From contig JAKSDN010000950.1 of the NCBI GenBank assembly GCA_022360075.1, positions 1 through 6,407 on the forward strand: a stretch of 6,407 nucleotides of DNA, given 5' to 3'. Origin of the DNA: Kiloniellales bacterium. GTDB taxonomy: Bacteria > Pseudomonadota > Alphaproteobacteria > Kiloniellales > JAKSDN01. Position numbers and translations under genes: made by a program. This document shows, piece after piece, positions 1-6,204 of the stretch; position 1 is the stretch's first letter, and every line of letters begins with the position of its first letter. Under the pieces are notes generated by a model, which saw only the letters and a list, made by a program, of their open reading frames with translations, did not search any database and was not told where the DNA came from.

Positions 1-1297
1 AGAGCACCTCGGACGCAGCCTCGTTTCGCGGTGCATATCTCTGATAGCGGACATCGCAGGTGATGCCATGCGCGAGCATTCCCTCCACCTCGCAGATGCG
101 GGCCAGCGGCGGCGCCAGGCTGCGGCTCGCCTCCTTGGTCAGCCTTTGATACGTTACTGTTTTGATGAACTTGCCGACCCAGAGGCCGCCGGTGTAGCGG
201 GCCGCGCGGCCGGTCGGCAGGGTGTGGTTGGTGCCAACCCCCTTGTCACCGTAAGCCACCGTGCTTTCCTCGCCGATGAAAAGGCTGCCGTAGTTGCGCA
301 ATCGCTCGAGGTAGTAGTCATCGCGCGCCGTCTGGATTTCCAGATGCTCCGGCGCGTACTCGTCGCTGACCGCGATGGCCTCGTCGTCGCTATCGACGAC
401 GATGATCTCGCCGTGGTCACGCCAGGCCGGCTCAGCCATGTCTCGGGTCGGCAGGGTCTTGAGCTGCTCCTCCACACAGCCGAGCACCGCTTCACCGAGC
501 GCGGCCGAGGTGGTGATCAGCCAGGCGGGGCTGTCCGGGCCGTGCTCGGCCTGGCCCAGCAGGTCGGTGGCAACCAGCTCGGCGTCCGCCGTCTCGTCGG
601 CGATGACGCAGATCTCGGTCGGCCCCGCCAGAAGATCGATGCCGACCATGCCGTAGAGCTGCCGCTTGGCTTCGGCGACATAGGCGTTGCCGGGCCCGGT
701 GATCATATCGACCGGGCGCATGCCGACGCAGCCGAAGGCCATGGAGGCCATGGCCTGGACGCCACCGATGCAGAAGATCTCGTCCGCCCCGGCCGCGTGC
801 AGGCCGTAGAGCGTCGGCGGAAAGATCCCCTCCCCATCCCGCGGAGGCGCGCAGCCGATCACGTGGTCGACACCGGCGACCTTAGCGGTGCCGACCGACA
901 TGATGGCGGCCGAGACCAGGGGGTACTTTCCGCCCGGAATGTAGCAACCGACGGCCGAGACGGGGATGAGCTTCTGGCCCAGCAGCACACCCGGCATGAC
1001 CTCGGCTTCGAAGGCCTGCATGGACTCGAGCTGGCGCTTGGCAAACTCCTGCACATTGTACATGCAGACGGCGAAATCCTCCTTGAAGGTCTCCGGCATC
1101 TTCGCCGCCACCTGCCGGATGCGGTCTTCGCTGACCCGGAACTCATCCGCCTCCCACTTATCGAGCTTCACCGCATAGCGCCTGACGGCCGAGTCGCCCT
1201 CTTCGTCGATCTCGGCGATCATGCTCCGCACGGTCTCTTCGACCTCGGCGCGTCTCACCTTACCGTCGCATTCGGCGCGTTTGAGATAGCTGCGCAT
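1..1297 (-). CDS. HisD-superfamily NAD-dependent alcohol dehydrogenase, HpsN-like (3' end beyond window)
   Basis: The reading frame opens with ATG at 1297-1295 and stays open for 432 codons to the left edge. HisD-family proteins are about 430-440 residues, so only the last few residues are missing. A good ribosome binding site (GGAGAGG, 1302-1308) precedes the ATG. Visible family landmarks are the VGCYIPGG nucleotide-site region (about 116-123), ITGPGNAYVAEAKR (199-212), GPTE (225-228), QAEHGP (249-254), the catalytic pair E317-H318 in YAPEHLEI, GTNHTLPT (355-362) and EGMLAH (405-410). The expected zinc ligands Q249, H252, D351 and H410 are all present. Family members oxidise a primary alcohol to the acid with two NAD+, either histidinol or, in HpsN, 2,3-dihydroxypropane-1-sulfonate. 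The motif TGGLWVGKFIKTVTYQR (369-385) recalls the HpsN-like branch. It is the fifth gene of a LacI-controlled ABC operon, 22 bases after the ATPase gene, so a catabolic oxidation is more likely than histidine synthesis. Family is certain; substrate is not known. Confidence 0.9.
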   Translation of the reverse strand, partial: MRSYLKRAECDGKVRRAEVEETVRSMIAEIDEEGDSAVRRYAVKLDKWEADEFRVSEDRIRQVAAKMPETFKEDFAVCMYNVQEFAKRQLESMQAFEAEVMPGVLLGQKLIPVSAVGCYIPGGKYPLVSAAIMSVGTAKVAGVDHVIGCAPPRDGEGIFPPTLYGLHAAGADEIFCIGGVQAMASMAFGCVGMRPVDMITGPGNAYVAEAKRQLYGMVGIDLLAGPTEICVIADETADAELVATDLLGQAEHGPDSPAWLITTSAALGEAVLGCVEEQLKTLPTRDMAEPAWRDHGEIIVVDSDDEAIAVSDEYAPEHLEIQTARDDYYLERLRNYGSLFIGEESTVAYGDKGVGTNHTLPTGRAARYTGGLWVGKFIKTVTYQRLTKEASRSLAPPLARICEVEGMLAHGITCDVRYQRYAPRNEAASEVL

Positions 1298-1301
1298 CTT
1301 T

Positions 1302-1308
1302 CCTCTCC
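1302..1308 (-). promoter_or_regulatory. Ribosome binding site of the HisD-like gene
   Basis: On the minus strand GGAGAGG is followed by AAAG and then ATG at 1297. This purine-rich site lies in the 22-base gap after the ATPase stop codon and fixes the dehydrogenase start. There is no room for a separate promoter or terminator, so the gene is read from the operon transcript. Confidence 0.7.
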
Positions 1309-1319
1309 GACTGCGTCTG

Positions 1320-2483
1320 CTAACGGGCGATTTCCAATTCATGGCCGGCTCCGACTGCCGAAGCCGCGCTCATCGGGCCGCTGGCGCTTCCGGAACGGCG
1401 CAAAGCCAAGCCTTCTTGGGGCTCGAAGAGATGCATCGCGGCCGCATCGAAGACCACGCCGATACGGTCGCCCATGGCAACGGGGACTTCGGCACGCACC
1501 TGAACGACCAAGCGCTGCCCGGCGATCAACGAGACCTCGATGAGCTTCTCCGAGCCGAGCAGCTCAACCAAGTCGACTTGTCCCTGCAACGCATCCCCCC
1601 GATCCGAGGCGACAAGCGACAGGGCCTGCGGCCGTACACCGAGGGTGAGCCGAGAATCCGGAGCCAGACCCCGTAGGTCTGCATCTTGCGGCAGAGGCAG
1701 GACGGCATCGCCGAGGCGAAGGCTGGGCGGCGCCCCGGCCGCGAGGCTGACATCGAGAAAGTTCATCGGCGGGTTACCGATGAAGCCGGCGACGAAAAGG
1801 TTGGCCGGCCGGTTGTAGATCTCCTGCGGCGTTGCGAACTGCTGCACCGCACCGTCCTTCATCACCGCGATGAGGTCGGACATGGTCATGGCTTCCAGCT
1901 GATCATGGGTTACGTAGACGGTGGTCGTGCCGAGCTGCAGATGAAAACGCTTCAGCTCCGAGCGCATGGTGACGCGCAGCTTGGCATCGAGATTGCTCAG
2001 CGGCTCGTCCATCAGGAAGACCACGGGGTCGCGCACCATCGCCCGCCCCAGCGCGACGCGCTGCCTCTGCCCGCCCGAGAGATGGCGCGGCTTGCGGTCG
2101 AGAAGATGACCGATCTCGAGAACCTCCGCGACCTCGGCGACCTTGCGGCGGAGCTCCTCTCGCGGCGTGCGCCGCACCCGCAGGCCGTAGGCGATGTTGT
2201 TGAACACGTTCATGTGGGGATAGAGCGCATAGCTCTGGAACACCATGGCGACGTCCCGTTGGCCGGGGCGCACCAGGTTCACCCGCCGCTCCCCGAACAG
2301 GATGCTGCCTCGGGTTACCTTCTCGAGGCCGGCGATCATGCGCAGCAGCGTGGTCTTGCCGCAGCCGCTCGGCCCCAGCAGGGTGACGAAACGCTGGGCA
2401 GGGAAGGTCAGCTCCACGTCCCGCACCACATGGTGAACACCGAAGTACTTGTTCACGCCGCTGAGTGTGACGTCTACCGTCAT
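1320..2483 (-). CDS. ABC transporter ATP-binding protein, MalK/UgpC type (sugar-type importer)
   Basis: This 387-residue cytoplasmic ATPase powers the importer encoded by the two preceding permease genes. All nucleotide-binding motifs are intact: Walker [10 protein letters not shown] (37-45), Q-loop Q83 in [11 protein letters not shown], signature LSGGQRQR (135-142), Walker B VVFLMDE (154-160), D-loop SNLD (163-166) and switch H193 in VTHDQLEAM. The region after about 235 begins [10 protein letters not shown] and continues through LGVRPQ (281-286) to about 355. It is the OB/TOBE-type regulatory domain typical of MalK, UgpC and MsmK rather than of amino-acid importers. The last 25 or so residues ([17 protein letters not shown] region) look like a low-complexity tail outside the family core. 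The ATG lies 4 bases after the upstream permease stop, with AAGGG 8 bases ahead of it, so translation is probably coupled. Class is certain; substrate is not shown by this subunit. Confidence 0.96.
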   Translation of the reverse strand: MTVDVTLSGVNKYFGVHHVVRDVELTFPAQRFVTLLGPSGCGKTTLLRMIAGLEKVTRGSILFGERRVNLVRPGQRDVAMVFQSYALYPHMNVFNNIAYGLRVRRTPREELRRKVAEVAEVLEIGHLLDRKPRHLSGGQRQRVALGRAMVRDPVVFLMDEPLSNLDAKLRVTMRSELKRFHLQLGTTTVYVTHDQLEAMTMSDLIAVMKDGAVQQFATPQEIYNRPANLFVAGFIGNPPMNFLDVSLAAGAPPSLRLGDAVLPLPQDADLRGLAPDSRLTLGVRPQALSLVASDRGDALQGQVDLVELLGSEKLIEVSLIAGQRLVVQVRAEVPVAMGDRIGVVFDAAAMHLFEPQEGLALRRSGSASGPMSAASAVGAGHELEIAR

Positions 2484-2487
2484 GGTC

Positions 2488-3393
2488 TCAACCCTTGACC
2501 GCGCCGGCGCCGAAGCCGGCCACCAGATGGCGCTGGAAGAACATGAAGAGCACGGCGAGCGGCAGCGTCATCAGCACGGCCGAGGCCATCATCAGCCCCC
2601 AATTGACGTGCACCCCCTCGAAGAAGTGCATGACCCCCACGGTAAGGGGCAGGTTCTGCACGGCGTTGATGAAGATGCGCGCGAAGAGATAGTCGTTCCA
2701 GGCGACGATCATGGAGAAGATCGCCGCCGCGATGATGCCAGGCAAAGCGCAAGGCAGGACGATCTGATAGAAGACCTGAAAGCGGCTGGCACCATCGATC
2801 AAACCGGCCTCCTCTATCTCGATCGGCAAGCCTCTGAAGAAGGCCCAGAGCAGCCAGGTGCAGAAAGGAAGGGTGATCGCGACATAGCCGAAGACCAACG
2901 ACCACAGATTGTTGGCGAGGCCGAGATCGACGATCACCAGAAAGAGCGGAAAGACCAGCACGATGGGCGGCATCATATAGCCAAGCAGGCTGAGATAAGG
3001 GATGGCCGAGCGGCCCCAGTAGCGGAAGCGGGTCAGGCTGTAGGCCGCCATGGTGGCGATGATGACGCTGATCAAAGTAGCACCGACCGTGACCACCAGG
3101 CTGTTGCGGAACCAGGACAGGAAGTGCTGGGTCGGCGAAGTGTCCGGCACGTAGTCGCTACCCGACTGGAAATACATGGGCTTGCCGTGGATGAGCGAGG
3201 CGTAGTGCTCGGCGGTCAGTCGGTCGGGCAGCCAAGTCGGCGGGCTGGTGAAGATTTCCGCCGTCGGCTTCAGCGACGTTGCCAGCGCCCAGATCAAAGG
3301 AAAGCAGACGGCGAAGGTGACCAGGATCAGAAGCAGGTAAAGCAGGAAGCGCCGTAGCAGCTCTCCCCAGTCGATGTAGGCCAGAGTACCCAT
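2488..3393 (-). CDS. ABC transporter inner-membrane permease, MalG/UgpE type
   Basis: This is the second transmembrane subunit of the sugar-type (CUT1) importer, 301 residues from the ATG at 3393. About six hydrophobic segments are visible: near 16-38, 99-121, 133-155, 163-188, 217-235 and 266-287. The EAA loop that docks on the ATPase is clear at about 194-222, with the pattern EEAGLIDGASRFQVFYQIVLP. The protein ends FQRHLVAGFGAGAVKG, a C-terminus characteristic of MalG-type permeases. Two starts are possible. GTG at 3396-3394 overlaps the upstream TAG by one base, while ATG at 3393 lies two bases after it. AAGAGGA sits 6 bases before the ATG but only 3 before the GTG, so I chose the ATG. 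The gene is 4 bases from the ATPase gene downstream. Family is certain. Confidence 0.95.
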   Translation of the reverse strand: MGTLAYIDWGELLRRFLLYLLLILVTFAVCFPLIWALATSLKPTAEIFTSPPTWLPDRLTAEHYASLIHGKPMYFQSGSDYVPDTSPTQHFLSWFRNSLVVTVGATLISVIIATMAAYSLTRFRYWGRSAIPYLSLLGYMMPPIVLVFPLFLVIVDLGLANNLWSLVFGYVAITLPFCTWLLWAFFRGLPIEIEEAGLIDGASRFQVFYQIVLPCALPGIIAAAIFSMIVAWNDYLFARIFINAVQNLPLTVGVMHFFEGVHVNWGLMMASAVLMTLPLAVLFMFFQRHLVAGFGAGAVKG

Positions 3394-3395
3394 CA

Positions 3396-4346
3396 CTAGT
3401 CCTCTTTGCCGAAGCGCATCATGCGCAGATAGAGCACGCTGCCGAGCAGAAGCATCGCCGTCATAACGACTCCAGTTGCGGCACCGACGCCGAGCTTGAG
3501 GTTCGCGATCGACTGCTCGAAGGAGTAGATCGCCAGGTTGAAGGTGGAGGTGCCGGGGCCGCCCTTGGTCAGCAGATAGATCTCCTCGAACTTGTTAAAG
3601 GTCCAGATGGTACGGAACACGATGACCACCATCAGCACCTCCGCCAGTTGCGGTAGGGTGACGTCGACGAAGCGGCGCACCGGTCCGGCTCCGTCGACTT
3701 TCGCCGCGTCGTAGAGTTCGGGAGAGATCGTCTGCAATCTGGCCAGGACGCAGATCACCACGAAGGGTGTGTACTTCCAGACGTTGAGCATAATGGTGGA
3801 GGCCATTGCCATTTCCGGAGTCGACAGCCAGTAGATGTTCTCGTCGATCAGGCCGACGCTCAGGAGCACATGATTGACGATGCCGATCTCCGGATTGAAC
3901 AGCCAGGTCCACATGAGGGCAATCACCGCGGTCGGCACGATGTAGGGGAACATGAGCAGGCCGCGGAAAATGTTGATGCCCCGCAGCTGGCTGTGCAGCA
4001 GTAGCGCTATCCCGACCCCGAGGATGGCTTGCAGGGCAATCGAGGAAAAGGTCCAGACGCAGGCCTGCTGTAGGGAATCCCAGAACAAGGGATCCGAGAA
4101 GATCGTGTTGAAGTTGTCGAAGCCGACGAAGGTCCACTGATCCGGCCGCAGTGGGTTGCGGTAGTAGAACGACATCCGGATCACCTGTGCGACCGGATAG
4201 GCCATAAAGACGAGACAGGCGATCAGGAAGGGCGCGATGAACAGCAGGCCGATGTGCAGGTCGTCCTGTTGCCACCGTTCCCGCCACGAGCCGGAACGAA
4301 CGTGCCTTTCCTGCCCTAACTCGTCTTCGCCGAGAGCCGTCTGCAT
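3396..4346 (-). CDS. ABC transporter inner-membrane permease, MalF/UgpA type
   Basis: This is the first transmembrane subunit of the importer, 316 residues. A polar 30-residue N-terminus precedes the first membrane segment (about 32-55), and further segments lie near 96-117, 126-150, 181-203, 233-250 and 286-308. The EAA loop is at about 210-236, reading ELYDAAKVDGAGPVRRFVDVTLPQL with the invariant DGA..G and LP. The family motif LLTKGGPGTSTFNLAIYSFE follows at 258-277. Length and layout match UgpA-type permeases rather than the longer enterobacterial MalF. The ATG at 4346 is preceded by GAAGGG at a short 2-base spacing, so initiation may be weak or structure-dependent. A 110-base gap with a strong stem-loop separates it from the binding-protein gene. 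It ends with TAG against the next permease start. Family is certain. Confidence 0.95.
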   Translation of the reverse strand: MQTALGEDELGQERHVRSGSWRERWQQDDLHIGLLFIAPFLIACLVFMAYPVAQVIRMSFYYRNPLRPDQWTFVGFDNFNTIFSDPLFWDSLQQACVWTFSSIALQAILGVGIALLLHSQLRGINIFRGLLMFPYIVPTAVIALMWTWLFNPEIGIVNHVLLSVGLIDENIYWLSTPEMAMASTIMLNVWKYTPFVVICVLARLQTISPELYDAAKVDGAGPVRRFVDVTLPQLAEVLMVVIVFRTIWTFNKFEEIYLLTKGGPGTSTFNLAIYSFEQSIANLKLGVGAATGVVMTAMLLLGSVLYLRMMRFGKED

Positions 4347-4359
4347 GGCCCTTCAGGCC
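4347..4359 (-). promoter_or_regulatory. Possible small hairpin around the ribosome binding site of the first permease gene
   Basis: Directly before the ATG at 4346 the minus strand reads GGCC-TGAAG-GGCC. The two GGCC arms could pair around a 5-base loop, and the Shine-Dalgarno-like GAAGGG lies in the loop and 3' arm. The stem is only 4 bp, so it would be only marginally stable. It is listed because it coincides exactly with the initiation region. Confidence 0.3.
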
Positions 4360-4369
4360 GCATTCAGGA

Positions 4370-4406
4370 CGGCAAGGATCGGCGCTCGACCGGCCGAACC
4401 TTGCCG
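4370..4406 (-). promoter_or_regulatory. Intercistronic stem-loop between binding-protein and permease genes
   Basis: Arms 4370-4383 (CGGCAAGGATCGGC) and 4393-4406 (GCCGAACCTTGCCG) pair over 14 positions with one A-A mismatch (4378/4398), around a 9-base loop. It lies in the 110-base gap after the solute-binding-protein stop codon. No run of T follows it on the transcribed strand, so it does not look like a full intrinsic terminator. In many ABC operons, for example malE-malF, a stem-loop here protects the upstream message from 3' exonucleases and lets the binding protein be made in excess of the membrane subunits. The same role, or partial attenuation, is inferred here. Confidence 0.65.
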
Positions 4407-4456
4407 CCGTGTTTCAAGGGGCAGCCGCTTCGCCCGATGAACGCGCACCAGCTACC

Positions 4457-5854
4457 CTAAAGGACGAGGCGCAGATGCTCCTTGCGCACCTGCTCCAGCT
4501 CTTTGGCACCCCACTGTGCCGCCTCGGCAGGCGAGGTGCCGTCCAGCACGACCTTCTGCACCGTCTGCGCGAGTATGGAGCGTCCGTGCACGATGCCGGC
4601 CAAGGGATTGACCCCCTTGCGTAGCTCGTTGCCGGTGTTACTCGAGTGCGGCAAGGCGTCCCGGTAATACGTCAGGATGGTGCGTTCCTTGGTTTCGAAG
4701 AAGGGATGCTGCTTGAGACGAGGATCCTCGACCACGTCCTTGTAGACCGGCGAGACATTGGGCACCAAGGAGTGACAGTAGCGAATGAGCCACTCGCGCT
4801 TGGTCTGATAGTAGGCTAGAGCCGCTTTGACCTCCTCAATATAGGGGTTGTTGGGCGCGGGAATGCACCAGCCTTGGAAGTCGTTCCAATTAAAGCGGTT
4901 ACCGGTGGTCGGGTGTGCCGCGTGGTTGAACGACTGGATGGCGTCATAGACCTGAGGCGCTTCCTCCGCCGCGCGGCCGTAAACACGGCCCCAGTAGAAG
5001 ACCATGCCGACCTGCCCGGTCACCATGGCATCGACGACCTGCAGGAAGCTGTATTCGAGAGCGCCCCTGGGCATGTAGGGCCGCAGCTGACGAATGAAGT
5101 CGAGCGTCTCGACCGTCGCAGGGCTGTCGAAAGCGACTTCGAAGTTGTTGGCTGCGTCGAACATGCGCCCGCCTGCCGAGTGCAGCAGGGAGGCGAAATG
5201 GTAGTCGGTGCAAAGGTTGCGGCCGAGCGCCAGCGCGATGCCGTCCAGGTCGGTCTTCTCCTGGATCGTGCGCGCGGCGTTCAGCAGGTCGTCCCAGGTC
5301 CAGCTGTCTGGGTCGCCGAGACCGAGCTCGTTGATAACGTCCATGCGCACCATGAGAAGATGGGGCTGATGATGAGCCGGCAGGACATACTGGGAGCCCT
5401 TCCAGGCGCCCCAGTCGGCGAACTCCACGCCCTCGATCATGCGGTCGCGTCCCACCTGATCGACCACTTCGTCGACCGGCTCGAGCAGACCCTCGGCCAT
5501 GAGCTGGTAGGCGAGCGGCGACTCAACGCTGATCAGATGCGCCGGCTGCTGTGCGGCCAGATCGGTCATTAGCTTAACGTAGACGCTGCCCCAGCTGACC
5601 GTCTCAATCTCGAACTTGAGCCCCGGCGCGTTGGCGGTTGCCCATTCGTTCATTGCATCGACGGCGACACCGGCATAGGGACCGGGTTCGCCCCAAACGC
5701 GGACTACTCCTTGCTTGTCCGAAGCGGCGCGTGCCGCTCTGGGCGCGCCAAGCTGTCCGGCCGCCAACAGGCCACCGGTCGCGACCGCCCCGCTCGCGAG
5801 AAAATCACGGCGTGTCAGGCCGTTGAAGTAACGGGAAAAGCGATAACGTGTCAT
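4457..5854 (-). CDS. Extracellular solute-binding protein family 1 with Tat signal, of the ABC importer
   Basis: This 465-residue periplasmic protein captures the substrate and delivers it to the permease pair. The N-terminus MTRYRFSRYFNGLTRRDFLASG carries a twin-arginine motif (TRRDFLA, 14-20). A hydrophobic stretch (about 21-38) follows, then an ARA-A cleavage site near 43-44, so it is probably exported folded. There is no lipobox cysteine. The mature part, from about GVVRVWGEPGPYAG, has the pattern of family 1 sugar-binding proteins, with a hinge-type segment YVLPAHHQPHLLMVRMDVINELG (156-178) and aromatic-rich stretches around 284-293 and 319-330. The frame is open upstream to a GTG at 6010, but the ATG at 5854 has an excellent GGGAGGA site 6 bases ahead and puts the Tat motif at its usual position. 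It is the first gene of the operon. The ligand cannot be read from the sequence; a sugar, polyol or similar small polar compound is the family norm. Confidence 0.93.
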   Translation of the reverse strand: MTRYRFSRYFNGLTRRDFLASGAVATGGLLAAGQLGAPRAARAASDKQGVVRVWGEPGPYAGVAVDAMNEWATANAPGLKFEIETVSWGSVYVKLMTDLAAQQPAHLISVESPLAYQLMAEGLLEPVDEVVDQVGRDRMIEGVEFADWGAWKGSQYVLPAHHQPHLLMVRMDVINELGLGDPDSWTWDDLLNAARTIQEKTDLDGIALALGRNLCTDYHFASLLHSAGGRMFDAANNFEVAFDSPATVETLDFIRQLRPYMPRGALEYSFLQVVDAMVTGQVGMVFYWGRVYGRAAEEAPQVYDAIQSFNHAAHPTTGNRFNWNDFQGWCIPAPNNPYIEEVKAALAYYQTKREWLIRYCHSLVPNVSPVYKDVVEDPRLKQHPFFETKERTILTYYRDALPHSSNTGNELRKGVNPLAGIVHGRSILAQTVQKVVLDGTSPAEAAQWGAKELEQVRKEHLRLVL

Positions 5855-6014
5855 GGGTGTTCCTCCCTTTGGCGTTCTTATCTCTTCTTGTGACCTCACT
5901 CCTGTTTCTTGGGCGCGCCACCCACTGAACGGACGGCGCGAAGCGATCTTCGATCGGTCGAGGCGACGCGGTTCTCCGCGCCCAGCATCAGAACCGGCCG
6001 AAAACCACACATGT
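5855..6014 (-). other. Untranslated leader of the operon (about 160 bases, if the proximal promoter is right)
   Basis: This stretch lies between the predicted transcript start near 6015 and the ATG at 5854. It contains no convincing gene. I see a short hairpin (CGCGG-TTCT-CCGCG, 5967-5980) and two overlapping 5-bp alternatives at 5939-5952 and 5944-5956. None matches a riboswitch I recognise. An open frame through it, in phase with the binding protein, has no ribosome binding site and looks accidental. Confidence 0.4.
5861..5867 (-). promoter_or_regulatory. Strong ribosome binding site that fixes the binding-protein start
   Basis: On the minus strand GGGAGGA is followed by six bases (ACACCC) and then ATG at 5854. 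It is the best Shine-Dalgarno match in the window. It argues for the 465-residue start over the GTG at 6010, which has no such site. Confidence 0.8.
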
Positions 6015-6026
6015 AAACGCTTTCAT
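6011..6026. promoter_or_regulatory. LacI-family operator 1, overlapping the operon promoter
   Basis: ATGTAAACGCTTTCAT is an imperfect 16-bp palindrome centred on CG at 6018-6019, with 6 of 8 symmetric pairs matching. Its 14-base core fits the LacI/GalR/CcpA-type pattern TGNAANCGNTTNCA at every defined position. It overlaps the -10 box of the proximal minus-strand promoter and the predicted transcription start, a repressing position. The natural ligand is the LacI-type regulator encoded divergently at 6263. Confidence 0.75.
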
Positions 6027-6050
6027 ATTTGTGCGACTTGTTACTGTCGA
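6022..6050 (-). promoter_or_regulatory. Candidate sigma-70-type promoter of the ABC operon (proximal)
   Basis: On the minus strand TCGACA (6050-6045, 5 of 6 to TTGACA) is followed after exactly 17 bases by TATGAA (6027-6022, 4 of 6 to TATAAT). The -10 overlaps operator 1, so a bound repressor would block polymerase. Predicted start is near 6015. Assigned by pattern only. Confidence 0.5.
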
Positions 6051-6069
6051 ATTCTCACTGGCCTTCTAG

Positions 6070-6097
6070 GCTATGGCATCGAAAAGCGCGGAGTCAA
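6070..6097 (-). promoter_or_regulatory. Possible distal promoter of the ABC operon
   Basis: On the minus strand TTGACT (6097-6092, 5 of 6 to the -35 consensus) is followed after 16 bases by CATAGC (6075-6070, 3 of 6 to the -10 consensus). The -35 is the best in the region but the -10 is poor. It is either a second, weaker start upstream of operator 1 or a chance match. Confidence 0.25.
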
Positions 6098-6155
6098 TAA
6101 GAACTGTTTCTTTAATGCACGGTGTTTCACATAATTTTCTTGCGCGCTGACGGTA

Positions 6156-6193
6156 CTGCAAGCGAAGCTGCAATCGAAACAAGCTGCAAACGA
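6156..6193 (+). repeat. Three direct repeats CTGCAANCGA resembling operator half-sites
   Basis: CTGCAAGCGA (6156-6165), CTGCAATCGA (6168-6177) and CTGCAAACGA (6184-6193) are identical except at one position. Each contains TGCAANCG, which fits the left half (TGNAANCG) of the LacI-type operators on either side. None has a matching right half. Starts are 12 and 16 bases apart. The half-site of operator 2 follows in the same orientation, its T (6206) 21 bases after the T of the third repeat (6185). They may add weak repressor contacts upstream of the regulator gene. Confidence 0.5.
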
Positions 6194-6204
6194 TGCTCAC
6201 CCTT

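Noticed and set aside
1..1297. Naming the dehydrogenase gene hisD outright.
   Set aside because: The family is clear, but the ABC-transporter and LacI context and HpsN-like motifs make a histidine biosynthesis role unlikely, so no symbol was assigned.
68..1543. A 491-codon open frame on the plus strand opposite the dehydrogenase and the end of the ATPase gene.
   Set aside because: It lies antisense to two genes with clear family motifs, and its translation is rich in R, G, A, D and H with no recognisable domain. Long antisense frames are common in GC-rich DNA.
1686..2498. A 270-codon plus-strand frame opposite the ATPase gene.
   Set aside because: The minus strand carries a full set of ABC ATPase motifs over this stretch; the plus-strand product shows no family features.
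2449..3357. A 302-codon plus-strand frame opposite the MalG-type permease.
   Set aside because: The translation is extremely charged (many D, H, R, Q, E), as expected when a membrane protein is read on the opposite strand. It has no domain and no credible ribosome binding site.
4370..4406. Reading the intercistronic stem-loop as an intrinsic transcription terminator.
   Set aside because: No T-run follows it in the direction of transcription, and the downstream permease and ATPase genes have no promoter of their own that I can see.
4874..5572. A 232-codon plus-strand frame opposite the binding protein.
   Set aside because: It is antisense to a well-supported gene and has no motif of its own.
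6099..6112. Small inverted repeat AAGAA-CTGT-TTCTT near the distal promoter.
   Set aside because: Only 5 bp per arm in an AT-rich patch. It matches no operator that I know and is likely chance.
5853..6134. A 93-codon plus-strand frame across the intergenic region.
   Set aside because: It overlaps the operon leader, promoter and operator, and has no ribosome binding site or recognisable product.
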